This document shows positions 1-6,857 of a stretch of DNA of 11,720 nucleotides, in pieces. The first letter of the stretch is position 1, and every line of letters begins with the position of its first letter. This DNA is from Pseudomonadota bacterium (GTDB lineage: Bacteria > Desulfobacterota > JADFVX01). The notes beneath the pieces are model-generated. The model saw only the letters and a list, made by a program, of their open reading frames with translations, was not told the DNA's origin and ran no database searches. A program made the translations under genes and the position numbers. Where the stretch lies: positions 1 through 11,720 of the forward strand of contig JADFVM010000161.1 in NCBI GenBank assembly GCA_015222555.1. Direction: 5' to 3'.

Positions 1-705
1 AAGACGGAAAAAAGAAAAGTTCCTGTGCCCGAGGCTCTGGCCATCCTGACGCAGGAGGAGGCTCAGCGCCTTGTTGATAAGGACAAGGTGATTAAGGCGG
101 CCATGAAAAGGGTGGAACAGTCGGGCATTATCTTCCTTGACGAGATTGACAAGGTGGCGGGAAGAGAAGGGGGCAGAGGTCCCGATGTGTCGAGAGAGGG
201 TGTTCAGAGAGATCTCCTTCCCATTGTTGAGGGATCAAATGTGAATACGAAATACGGCATGGTCAAGACGGACCACATCCTATTCATTGCAGCAGGTGCT
301 TTTCATATCTCAAAGCCTTCTGACCTCATACCGGAACTTCAGGGGCGTTTCCCTATCCGCGTTGAGCTGCAGGCACTGACCAAAGAGGATTTTATTTCCA
401 TCCTTTCGGAGCCGAAAAATGCACTCACTAAGCAGTATGTGGCGCTCATGGAGACGGAGGGGATTGAGATTGACTTCAAGGATGATTCCATCGGCTGCAT
501 CGCCGAAATGGCCCAGGAAGTGAATGAACAAATGGAAAACATCGGGGCGAGACGTCTTCATACCATTATGGAGAAACTCTTTGACGAAATCTCTTTTGAA
601 GCACCCGATATGAAAAAGAAGAAAGTCGTTATTAATAGAAAATATGTGGAGGGTAAACTGCAAGGTATCGTCAGTGACGTTGATCTGAGCAGGTACATTC
701 TATAG
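1..705 (+). CDS. hslU: ATP-dependent protease ATPase subunit HslU (5'-truncated by window edge)
   Basis: This is the C-terminal 234 codons of HslU (ClpY), the AAA+ unfoldase that feeds substrates to the HslV peptidase in the cytoplasm. The frame is open from base 1, so the true start lies upstream; a GTG at 25 is internal. Visible landmarks are the Walker B segment GIIFLDEIDK (about codons 40-49), the very conserved GPDVSREGVQRDLLP block, the KTDHILFIAAGAF sensor-1 region, ELQGRFPIRVEL with its arginine, and the sensor-2 GARRLHT motif. The protein ends in RYIL, matching the conserved HslU C-terminal tail (RFIL in E. coli) that inserts into HslV. From family length (about 440-450 residues) roughly half is missing. 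hslV is expected just upstream, outside the window. No terminator-like hairpin is seen after the stop. Confidence 0.97.
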   Translation, partial: KTEKRKVPVPEALAILTQEEAQRLVDKDKVIKAAMKRVEQSGIIFLDEIDKVAGREGGRGPDVSREGVQRDLLPIVEGSNVNTKYGMVKTDHILFIAAGAFHISKPSDLIPELQGRFPIRVELQALTKEDFISILSEPKNALTKQYVALMETEGIEIDFKDDSIGCIAEMAQEVNEQMENIGARRLHTIMEKLFDEISFEAPDMKKKKVVINRKYVEGKLQGIVSDVDLSRYIL

Positions 706-715
706 AAAAAGCATT

Positions 716-743
716 TTGACACAGATATTCACTGATTTATTAT
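716..743 (+). promoter_or_regulatory. Probable sigma70 promoter of the argBDF operon
   Basis: A perfect -35 hexamer TTGACA (716-721) is followed after 16 bases by TATTAT (738-743), five of six matches to the -10 consensus. Transcription would start near 750, giving a leader of about 130 bases before argB. The promoter core overlaps the left arm of a long imperfect inverted repeat (718-749). This is read from the sequence only; no start site is known. Confidence 0.55.
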
Positions 744-847
744 GATTTTTCTAAGCTTTATAGCAAAGAAAGGTTTAACATTGGTGTTTAAAATTCAATA
801 AGAGGTTTATCTGTGATAATCATAACTTATCAGAATTTATCTGTGTC
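718..847. repeat. Imperfect 32-bp inverted repeat flanking the argB leader
   Basis: The left arm (718-749) begins GACACAGATA and the right arm (816-847) ends TATCTGTGTC. Aligning one with the reverse complement of the other gives about 24 identities over 32 positions, with the outer 10 bp perfect. The spacer is 66 bases. A partial extra copy, TTTATCTGTG, lies at the start of the right half (806-815). The left arm covers the argB promoter and the right arm ends about 30 bases before the argB start. It could be a dispersed palindromic repeat of the ACAGAT type, a pair of operators, or a long-range leader stem. Confidence 0.5.
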
Positions 848-879
848 TAAATGAGGTTTTGGGGATAAAAGGTAAAACA

Positions 880-1761
880 ATGAAAAAACTGATTGAAAAG
901 GCGAAGGTATTAATCGAGTCTCTTCCTTATATTCAGCAGTTTTCCGGTAAAACCGTTGTTATCAAGTATGGTGGAAACGCCATGGTCGAGGAGACTCTGA
1001 AAAAGAGTTTTGCCCTTGATATTATTCTCATGAAGCAGATCGGCATCAATCCTGTCATCGTCCACGGCGGCGGACCGCAGATCGGTGAAGTGATGAAAAA
1101 GATGGGTATGAAGTCCAGCTTTGTTGATGGTTACCGCGTGACGGATAGTGAGACCATGCATGTCGTCGAAATGGTCCTTGTTGGAAGGGTAAACAAGGAG
1201 ATAGTCAGTCTCATCAACATGCAGGGTGGACGGGCTGTCGGGCTGGGAGGAAAGGACGGCAGTCTCATTAGGGGGAAGAAAAAGAGGCTGAAGCGGCAGG
1301 ACAAAAAAGATCAGCCCCCGGAAATTATAGATATCGGCATGGTAGGTGATGTTGACAGTATTAATCCGGAAATTCTTATATCACTGGATAATAGTGGATT
1401 CATCCCTGTTATCGCACCCGTCGGTATCGGCAAGGGGGGCGAGACCTATAACATCAATGCTGACCTTGTGGCAGGCAAGATCGCCGAGGCGCTCGACGCG
1501 GAAAAACTGGTTTTGCTGACAGATGTTGAAGGTATTAAAAATAAGGATGGAGAGCTTTTGTCAAGTTTGAGTCCAAAGGAAATTAACAGTTATCTTAAAG
1601 ACGGAACTATTCACGGCGGAATGGTGCCCAAGGTTGAATGCTGCATCAGTGCAATGGAGGGTGGCGTCACCAAGACACACATCATTGACGGCCGGGTGGA
1701 ACATGCTGTGCTGCTGGAGATTTTTACGGATATAGGAATAGGAACACAGATTACGGAATAG
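880..1761 (+). CDS. argB: N-acetylglutamate kinase
   Basis: Phosphorylates N-acetyl-L-glutamate with ATP, the second step of the acetylated arginine pathway, in the cytoplasm. The protein (293 aa) has the amino-acid-kinase fold signatures: VVIKYGGNAM with the catalytic lysine near the N terminus, VIVHGGGPQIG for substrate/phosphate binding, and a nucleotide-binding C-terminal part including LLTDVEGI and GGMVPKV. It has the extra N-terminal helix before the first strand and the C-terminal EIFTDIGIGT stretch that are typical of hexameric, arginine-inhibited kinases rather than the shorter E. coli form, so feedback inhibition by arginine is likely (inference from family). ATG at 880 is preferred because AAGG (869-872) sits 7 bases upstream; an in-frame TTG at 859 has its GAGG only 2 bases away. 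First gene of the arg cluster, ending where argD begins. Confidence 0.97.
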   Translation: MKKLIEKAKVLIESLPYIQQFSGKTVVIKYGGNAMVEETLKKSFALDIILMKQIGINPVIVHGGGPQIGEVMKKMGMKSSFVDGYRVTDSETMHVVEMVLVGRVNKEIVSLINMQGGRAVGLGGKDGSLIRGKKKRLKRQDKKDQPPEIIDIGMVGDVDSINPEILISLDNSGFIPVIAPVGIGKGGETYNINADLVAGKIAEALDAEKLVLLTDVEGIKNKDGELLSSLSPKEINSYLKDGTIHGGMVPKVECCISAMEGGVTKTHIIDGRVEHAVLLEIFTDIGIGTQITE

Positions 1762-1769
1762 TGGTGAAA

Positions 1770-2966
1770 ATGAATACAGCTGAAATAATTAATATGAGTG
1801 AAAACTATCTGGCACATACCTATGGCCGATACCCCCTGGCCCTGGTCAAGGGTGCCGGCGTAAAGGTATGGGATGCCGATGGAAAGGAATATCTGGACTT
1901 TGTATCAGGGCTGGCTGTCTGCAATTTAGGACACTGTCATCCAAAGGTGACGGAAGCGATCAAGAAACAGGCGGAGACCCTGATCCATGTTTCTAATCTT
2001 TATCATATCCAGCCTCAGGCTGAACTGGCCCAACTTCTTGTTAAAAACTCCTTTGCCGATGGTGTGTTTTTTTGCAACAGCGGCGCCGAGGCGAATGAAG
2101 CGGCAATCAAGCTGGCACGGCGCTACAGTTTTGACACTTTCGGGGCAGGGCGGTCTGAAATCATCACCATGAATAATTCATTCCATGGCCGGACGATGGC
2201 AACAGTGTCTGCCACGGGACAGGACAAATTCAAAAAGGGATTTGAGCCTCTTTTACCCGGCTTCAAACATGTCCCCTTTAATGATCTGACAGCGCTGGAG
2301 GCTGCCACCTCGGACGAGACATGCGCTGTCCTTGTAGAGCCTATTCAGGGAGAGGGTGGCGTCAATGTACCATCTGACGATTATCTTGAGGGTGTGCGGG
2401 CCCTTTGTGACGAAAAGAATCTGCTTCTAATCCTTGATGAAGTTCAGGTCGGCATGGGACGGACGGGCAAGTTTTTTGCCTACGAAAACTATGGCATTGA
2501 GCCGGATATTATAACGCTGGCCAAAGGTATTGCCGGCGGTGTTCCCATGGGCGCCATGATGGCAAAAAAGCCGGTCATAAACAGCTTTGTGCCGGGCACG
2601 CATGCCAGCACATTCGGCGGGAACCCCTTATCATCTTCAGCCGGTGTGGCTTCAGTGAGTACCATCCTTAATGATAGTATCCTTGAAAACTGTCTTTCAA
2701 TGGAAAAGATTCTTAAAGAAAAATTAACGCAGCTTCAAACAAAATATGAATTTATTAAAGAGGTGAGGGGCAAAGGGCTCATTTATGGTATGGAACTGGA
2801 CTTTGAAGGCGGTCACATTGTGACAAAGATGATGGAAAAGGGGTTTTTGATTAACTGTGCCGCCGCATATGTTCTTCGTTTTCTCCCCCCTCTCATTGTT
2901 TCGGAAAAGGAGATAGGAGAAATGGCAGATGCTTTGGATGAAGTTCTGGGAGGGCTGGAACGATGA
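1770..2966 (+). CDS. argD: Acetylornithine aminotransferase
   Basis: PLP-dependent class III aminotransferase that converts N-acetylglutamate semialdehyde plus glutamate to N-acetylornithine. From ATG 1770 it is 398 aa, the usual family length. Visible motifs are the CNSGAEANEAA PLP-phosphate segment, SFHGRT, EPIQGEGG, the LDEVQVGMGRTG block with the cofactor-ring aspartate, and LAKGIAGGVPMG with the Schiff-base lysine (K252). STFGGNPL and the C-terminal VLRFLPPL substrate-binding region follow. In-frame GTGs at 1761 and 1764 are alternative starts (up to 401 aa); GTG 1761 would overlap the last base of the argB stop. None has a strong Shine-Dalgarno site, so translation coupled to argB is likely. 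The ATG start fits the family N terminus best. Acetylornithine and succinyldiaminopimelate activities overlap in this family, so it could also serve lysine synthesis. Confidence 0.96.
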   Translation: MNTAEIINMSENYLAHTYGRYPLALVKGAGVKVWDADGKEYLDFVSGLAVCNLGHCHPKVTEAIKKQAETLIHVSNLYHIQPQAELAQLLVKNSFADGVFFCNSGAEANEAAIKLARRYSFDTFGAGRSEIITMNNSFHGRTMATVSATGQDKFKKGFEPLLPGFKHVPFNDLTALEAATSDETCAVLVEPIQGEGGVNVPSDDYLEGVRALCDEKNLLLILDEVQVGMGRTGKFFAYENYGIEPDIITLAKGIAGGVPMGAMMAKKPVINSFVPGTHASTFGGNPLSSSAGVASVSTILNDSILENCLSMEKILKEKLTQLQTKYEFIKEVRGKGLIYGMELDFEGGHIVTKMMEKGFLINCAAAYVLRFLPPLIVSEKEIGEMADALDEVLGGLER

Positions 2967-3874
2967 AAAAGAATCTGCTCAGTATTCTCGATCTTTCTTC
3001 GGAAGAGATTTATTCACTCCTCGACAGGGCGTCTGTGCTTAAACAATTGCAAAAGGACGGCGTTCCCCACCATCCATTGTCAGGGAAAACGTTGGGCCTT
3101 CTTTTTGAAAAGTCCTCTACCCGGACGAGAGTCTCTTTTGAGGTGGGCGCTTATCAACTGGGGGGCAATACGATTTTTTTGAGTCCGAGAGATACGCAAT
3201 TCGGACGGGGAGAGCCGATTCCTGACAGCGCCAGAGTTCTTTCAAACTATCTCGATGGCATCGTTGTAAGAACATTTTCTCAGGAGATCCTGGAGGAGTT
3301 TTCTCAATATTCATCCATTCCTGTCATTAACGGTCTCAGTGACCTTCTTCATCCCTGCCAGGTTCTGACGGACCTTTTCACAATCATGGAAAAGAAAGGG
3401 CGCGTTGAAGGTCTTAAAGTTGCCTGGATTGGAGATGGAAACAATATGGCCAACTCTTGGATTATTGCGGCTTCAAGGCTCGGTTTTGAACTGGTACTTG
3501 CAACCCCGCCAACGCACAGGCCCAACGACAGTATTATGTCCATGTCAATAAAGGAAAATGACATGCGAATACGTGTTGTTGATGATCCGGAGGAAGCGGT
3601 GAAAGATGCAGATGTCATTAATACCGATGTCTGGACCAGCATGGGCCAGGAAGATGAAGAGGCTTCCAGGAAGAGGATCTTTTCAAAATATCAGGTCAAT
3701 AGTGATCTGCTTGCCCTGGCAAAAAGTGATGCCATCGTTATGCATTGTCTGCCGGCGCACAGGGGAGAAGAGATTACAAATGACGTTATGGAGGGGCCAA
3801 ATTCCGTTATCTTTGCTCAGGCGGAAAACAGGCTGCATCTTCAGAAGGCGATTTTGGAAAAATTGATGGGGTAG
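2963..3874 (+). CDS. argF: Ornithine carbamoyltransferase
   Basis: Cytoplasmic transferase making citrulline from ornithine and carbamoyl phosphate. At 303 aa it has the normal length. The carbamoyl-phosphate loop SSTRTR is at residues 51-56, the HPCQVLTDL motif follows in the first domain, and the ornithine-domain signature HCLPAHRGEE begins at H261 with the catalytic-site cysteine at C262. The absence of aspartate carbamoyltransferase signatures and the position next to argD make the assignment firm. Its ATG overlaps the argD stop in an ATGA (2963-2966), and a GGGAGGG Shine-Dalgarno (2948-2954) lies 8 bases upstream inside argD, so the two are translationally coupled. It appears to be the last gene of the first arg block, being followed by a 424-base gene-free stretch. 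Confidence 0.97.
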   Translation: MKKNLLSILDLSSEEIYSLLDRASVLKQLQKDGVPHHPLSGKTLGLLFEKSSTRTRVSFEVGAYQLGGNTIFLSPRDTQFGRGEPIPDSARVLSNYLDGIVVRTFSQEILEEFSQYSSIPVINGLSDLLHPCQVLTDLFTIMEKKGRVEGLKVAWIGDGNNMANSWIIAASRLGFELVLATPPTHRPNDSIMSMSIKENDMRIRVVDDPEEAVKDADVINTDVWTSMGQEDEEASRKRIFSKYQVNSDLLALAKSDAIVMHCLPAHRGEEITNDVMEGPNSVIFAQAENRLHLQKAILEKLMG

Positions 3875-3942
3875 TTTTTTTGAATCTTTAAAAAAACCGT
3901 CCTGTAGGCGGGGCAGAGTCAGCAGGCTTTGCCATGAAGTTC

Positions 3943-3974
3943 TTACTTTTCTTTGCCGGCCAAAGATAAAGTAA
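3943..3974. repeat. Hairpin repeat TTACTTTTCTTTG / CAAAGATAAAGTAA
   Basis: Bases 3943-3955 pair with 3961-3974 as 7 bp plus 6 bp with a single bulged T (3967) and a five-base CCGGC loop. The following AAACAAAAGAAAGG is typical of a dispersed repeat family seen between genes in many proteobacteria. There is no T-run after the stem on the + strand, so it is not a classical intrinsic terminator for argF. Confidence 0.55.
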
Positions 3975-4023
3975 ACAAAAGAAAGGCCGCCCAAGCCCTG
4001 ATAAACCGGATAAGTGCCTTCAC

Positions 4024-4062
4024 GAAATAATTTTCTCCCCAAAAAGCAAAGAAAATTATTTC
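4024..4062. repeat. Perfect 13-bp inverted repeat with 13-base loop
   Basis: GAAATAATTTTCT (4024-4036) and AGAAAATTATTTC (4050-4062) are exact reverse complements, separated by CCCCAAAAAGCAA. The stem is AT-rich and it lies between the two other palindromes of the argF-argG spacer, so it is probably part of one composite intergenic element. Confidence 0.6.
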
Positions 4063-4100
4063 TAAGTTACTAAACTTGGCCTTCGGCTACCCTCGCTCAC

Positions 4101-4172
4101 GCAGTTGCTTTCGGCGGGGACAAAAACTCGCTTCGCTCAAACAGTTTGTCCCCTTATCCCTCAATCAACTGC
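4101..4172. repeat. Nested inverted repeat (GCAGTTG outer, GGGGACAAA inner)
   Basis: The outer arms GCAGTTG (4101-4107) and CAACTGC (4166-4172) enclose perfect inner arms GGGGACAAA (4116-4124) and TTTGTCCCC (4145-4153). The loop contains the mirror-like CTCGCTTCGCTC. The sequence is richer in GC than the flanking spacer. It resembles REP-like extragenic palindromes found in multiple genomic copies; copy number cannot be judged from this window. Confidence 0.55.
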
Positions 4173-4228
4173 TCCGCTCGGCTGCGTTGAACGGGAATAA
4201 TGACAGGCAATTCAGAGTATTTTTTGGA

Positions 4229-4260
4229 TGTTTCGGAGTATCTGGACACCGAAACATAAT
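4229..4260 (+). promoter_or_regulatory. Palindrome and possible -10 element upstream of argG
   Basis: TGTTTCGG (4229-4236) and CCGAAACA (4249-4256) form a perfect 8-bp inverted repeat with a 12-base centre. CATAAT (4255-4260), five of six matches to a -10 hexamer, overlaps its right edge; no good -35 is seen at normal spacing. A repressor or activator site over a weak promoter for argGH would have this geometry, as would an RNA hairpin. It does not match the E. coli ARG-box consensus. TTGTACAA (4271-4278), another short palindrome, follows. Confidence 0.35.
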
Positions 4261-4298
4261 TTACGATTGTTTGTACAATTAACAACGGGAGGTTTTTT

Positions 4299-5501
4299 GT
4301 GAAAAGTGACATTAAAAAAGTCGTGTTGGCTTATTCCGGAGGTCTTGATACCTCTGTTATCGTAAGATGGTTGATTGAAGAGTATGGCTGTGAGGTGATC
4401 TGTTTTGCTGCTGACCTTGGTCAGGGTGAGGAGCTTGCTCCCCTTAACAAGAAGGCCATAGAAACAGGGGCAAGCAAGATATTCATTGAAGATCTGAAAG
4501 AGGAATTTGTCTCTGATTTTGTTTTCCCCATGCTAAGGGCCAATGCCATCTATGAGGGAAGATACCTTCTTGGTACATCAATTGCCAGGCCTCTTATCTC
4601 GAAGGAGCAGATACGAATAGCCCAGAAGGAGAAGGCTGATGCCGTATCACATGGCGCCACAGGAAAGGGGAACGACCAAGTCCGCTTTGAGCTTGCCTAT
4701 TATGCCCTTCAGCCTGACATCAAGGTAATCGCTCCCTGGCGTGACTGGGACCTTAATTCCAGAGAGTCTCTCATCGCCTATGCAAAAAAATATGGAATCC
4801 CCGTGCCGGTAACAAAGGCGAAGCCCTATTCTTCAGACAGGAACCTCCTGCATATCAGCTTCGAAGGCGGCATACTGGAAGACCCCTGGGCTGAAGCGCC
4901 GGAGGATATGTATCTTTTATCAGTTTCTCCCGAAAAGGCACCTCATAAGGCTACCTATATAGAAATCGATTATGAATCGGGCAATCCTGTGGCGATTAAT
5001 GGTCAAAAGATGTCTCCCGCCACCCTTCTTGCAGAACTTAACTGGCTGGGGGGTGAAAACGGCATCGGCAGAGTTGACATGGTAGAAAACAGGTATGTGG
5101 GTATGAAGTCAAGAGGTGTTTATGAAACACCTGGCGGCACGATTTTGCATGAGGCGCACAGAGGTGTTGAATCAATAACCATGGACAAGGAGGTTATGCA
5201 TATCAGGGATTCGCTCATTGCCAAATATGCAGAACTTGTATATAACGGTTACTGGTTTGCTCCGGAACGTGAACTGCTTCAAAAGACTATTGACGAAAGT
5301 CAACTGACAGTATCCGGTACGGCGAGGCTGAAACTCTACAAGGGAAACTGCACCGTTGTGGGAAGAAAGTCTGAAAAATCGCTTTTTAACGCCGATTTTG
5401 CCACCTTCGAAGAAGATGAAGTTTACAACCAGAAGGATGCCGAAGGTTTTATTAAGATAAACTCGCTCAGGCTCCGAATCAGAGCGATGATGGGTTTATA
5501 G
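4299..5501 (+). CDS. argG: Argininosuccinate synthase
   Basis: Joins citrulline and aspartate using ATP (released as AMP and PPi) to make argininosuccinate in the cytoplasm. The 400-aa length matches the family. The N-type ATP-pyrophosphatase P-loop AYSGGLDTSV is at residues 11-20; GTSIARPLI, SHGATGKGNDQVRFE and the YETPGGTILHEAHR block are further family hallmarks. The start is a GTG with an excellent GGGAGG Shine-Dalgarno (4287-4292) separated by six T residues. It opens the second arg block after the repeat-rich spacer and so probably has its own promoter. The stop codon TAG merges into the Shine-Dalgarno of argH, indicating tight coupling of the last two pathway steps. Confidence 0.98.
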   Translation: MKSDIKKVVLAYSGGLDTSVIVRWLIEEYGCEVICFAADLGQGEELAPLNKKAIETGASKIFIEDLKEEFVSDFVFPMLRANAIYEGRYLLGTSIARPLISKEQIRIAQKEKADAVSHGATGKGNDQVRFELAYYALQPDIKVIAPWRDWDLNSRESLIAYAKKYGIPVPVTKAKPYSSDRNLLHISFEGGILEDPWAEAPEDMYLLSVSPEKAPHKATYIEIDYESGNPVAINGQKMSPATLLAELNWLGGENGIGRVDMVENRYVGMKSRGVYETPGGTILHEAHRGVESITMDKEVMHIRDSLIAKYAELVYNGYWFAPERELLQKTIDESQLTVSGTARLKLYKGNCTVVGRKSEKSLFNADFATFEEDEVYNQKDAEGFIKINSLRLRIRAMMGL

Positions 5502-5510
5502 GAGGATAGG

Positions 5511-6854
5511 ATGGCTGAAAAACCCTGGGGCGGTCGTTTTGCGGAAAAAACGCACGATCTGCTTGAAAAATTCAGTGAATCAATCAGCTATGACAAACGG
5601 CTCTACCCCTATGATATTCGGGGAAGCATTGCCCATTGCAAGATGCTGGCAAAGCAGGAGATTATCCCTCAAGCCGACAGTGAGAAGATCATTGCAGGCC
5701 TTGAAGAAATCCTTCAGGAAATAGAAAGTGGCCAGTTTCAGTTTTCAGAGGCCCTTGAAGATATTCATATGAATATTGAAAAACGGCTCATCGATAAAAT
5801 TGGTGACGTGGGTGGGAAGCTTCATACGGCCAGAAGCAGGAATGATCAGGTGGCGCTGGATACAAAGCTTTATTTAAGAGATACGATTAAGGATGTCATA
5901 AATCTCCTTGGGCAGTTCAGGTCGGCCATTGCTGAACTGGCAAAGAACAATTCAGATGTGATTATGCCCGGTTATACCCATCTGCAAAGAGCGCAGCCTG
6001 TTCTTTTTGCCAATCATATGATGGCCTATTGTGACATGCTGCAAAGGGACAGTGAAAGATTTGATGACTGCCTTAAAAGGGTGAATGTTCTGCCTCTTGG
6101 TGCAGGCGCGCTGGCGGGAACGACTTTCCCCATTGACAGAGAATATGTGGCCGGCCTCCTTGATTTCCCCGCCATTACGAGAAACAGCCTCGATACGGTA
6201 AGTGACAGGGATTTTGTAATAGAGTTCTGCTCCGCTTCGTCTATTTTAATGATGCATCTTAGCCGCCTCTCGGAAGAGCTCATATTGTGGTCTTCCGATG
6301 AATTTGATTTTATCGAAATTTCAGACGCATTCTGTACGGGAAGCTCTATTATGCCGCAGAAGAAAAATCCCGATATCCCCGAACTGACAAGGGGGAAAAC
6401 GGGCCGCGTTTATGGTAATCTCATCGCTATCCTCACCGTAATGAAGGGATTACCTCTGGCCTATAACAGGGACATGCAGGAAGACAAGGAGCCTCTTTTC
6501 GATACCATCGATACCGTAATGATATCTGTTCAGCTTTTTACGGAAATGATGAAAAATATAGAAATTAATAAGGGAAAGATGTTTGCGGCTGCCGGTGGAG
6601 GTTATTCTACTGCCACAGAGGTTGCCGATTATCTGGTGAGAAAAGGCCTCCCATTCAGAGATGCCCACGCTGTAGTGGGAAACATTGTCAAATATTGTAT
6701 CTCAAAAGATATTGCTCAAGTGGGGGATCTATCGCTTGACGAATTCAGGGGCTTTAGTGACAGCATTGAAAATGACATTTATGAATATGTCGACCTTGTG
6801 AAGTCGACGATAAACAAGTCAAAGCTCTTCAAAATAGATGACGCAGGTGTATAA
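5511..6854 (+). CDS. argH: Argininosuccinate lyase
   Basis: Cleaves argininosuccinate to arginine and fumarate, the last step of the pathway; a homotetramer of the fumarase/aspartase superfamily. At 447 aa it is slightly shorter than the usual 455-465. The N terminus KPWGGRF, HTARSRNDQ, PGYTHLQRAQP with the catalytic histidine region, and the superfamily signature GSSIMPQKKNPD (residues 277-288, with the catalytic serine at S278) are all intact. GGAGG (5501-5505), overlapping the argG stop, lies 5 bases before the ATG. The extreme C terminus is unusual: it ends in STINKSKLFKIDDAGV instead of the common SxxRxSxGGTAP stretch, without any sign of a frameshift in the bases that follow. Catalytic residues come from earlier regions, so activity is still expected. 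Confidence 0.96.
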   Translation: MAEKPWGGRFAEKTHDLLEKFSESISYDKRLYPYDIRGSIAHCKMLAKQEIIPQADSEKIIAGLEEILQEIESGQFQFSEALEDIHMNIEKRLIDKIGDVGGKLHTARSRNDQVALDTKLYLRDTIKDVINLLGQFRSAIAELAKNNSDVIMPGYTHLQRAQPVLFANHMMAYCDMLQRDSERFDDCLKRVNVLPLGAGALAGTTFPIDREYVAGLLDFPAITRNSLDTVSDRDFVIEFCSASSILMMHLSRLSEELILWSSDEFDFIEISDAFCTGSSIMPQKKNPDIPELTRGKTGRVYGNLIAILTVMKGLPLAYNRDMQEDKEPLFDTIDTVMISVQLFTEMMKNIEINKGKMFAAAGGGYSTATEVADYLVRKGLPFRDAHAVVGNIVKYCISKDIAQVGDLSLDEFRGFSDSIENDIYEYVDLVKSTINKSKLFKIDDAGV

Positions 6855-6857
6855 TTT

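Larger units (their letters stand above)
3875..4298. repeat. Gene-free spacer between argF and argG made of stacked inverted repeats
   Basis: This 424-base stretch has no convincing gene. It starts with a weak AT stem right after the argF stop (3874-3881 with 3890-3897). Three stronger palindromic units follow: 3943-3974, 4024-4062 and 4101-4172, listed separately, then a short palindrome and the argG translation signals. The text TTCTTACTTTTCTTTG followed by CAAAG and then AAACAAAAGAAAGG resembles a dispersed intergenic repeat common in proteobacterial genomes (from memory). Open frames crossing it on either strand are low-complexity read-through of the palindromes and show no protein-family features. 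The stretch probably separates argBDF from argGH transcriptionally. Confidence 0.6.

Noticed and set aside
706..879. E. coli-type ARG boxes upstream of argB
   Set aside because: No good pair of the TGAAT-N6-ATTCA type sites was found by eye in this spacer.
3874..3897. Intrinsic terminator directly after argF
   Set aside because: The stem is only T-A pairs plus one G-C, and there is no T-run after it on the + strand.
3683..4042. Minus-strand open frame of 119 codons over the argF end and the spacer
   Set aside because: It overlaps the conserved 3' part of argF and runs through palindromic repeats; no family motif. Similar frames are often predicted in copies of this repeat.
4076..4282. Plus-strand open frame of 68 codons in the argF-argG spacer
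   Set aside because: It is built from the inverted repeats, has no ribosome site and no recognisable protein features.
5539..5724. Shadow frames inside arg genes, lysA and hslU on both strands
   Set aside because: All lie within strongly conserved coding regions in another frame and show no independent motifs or ribosome sites.
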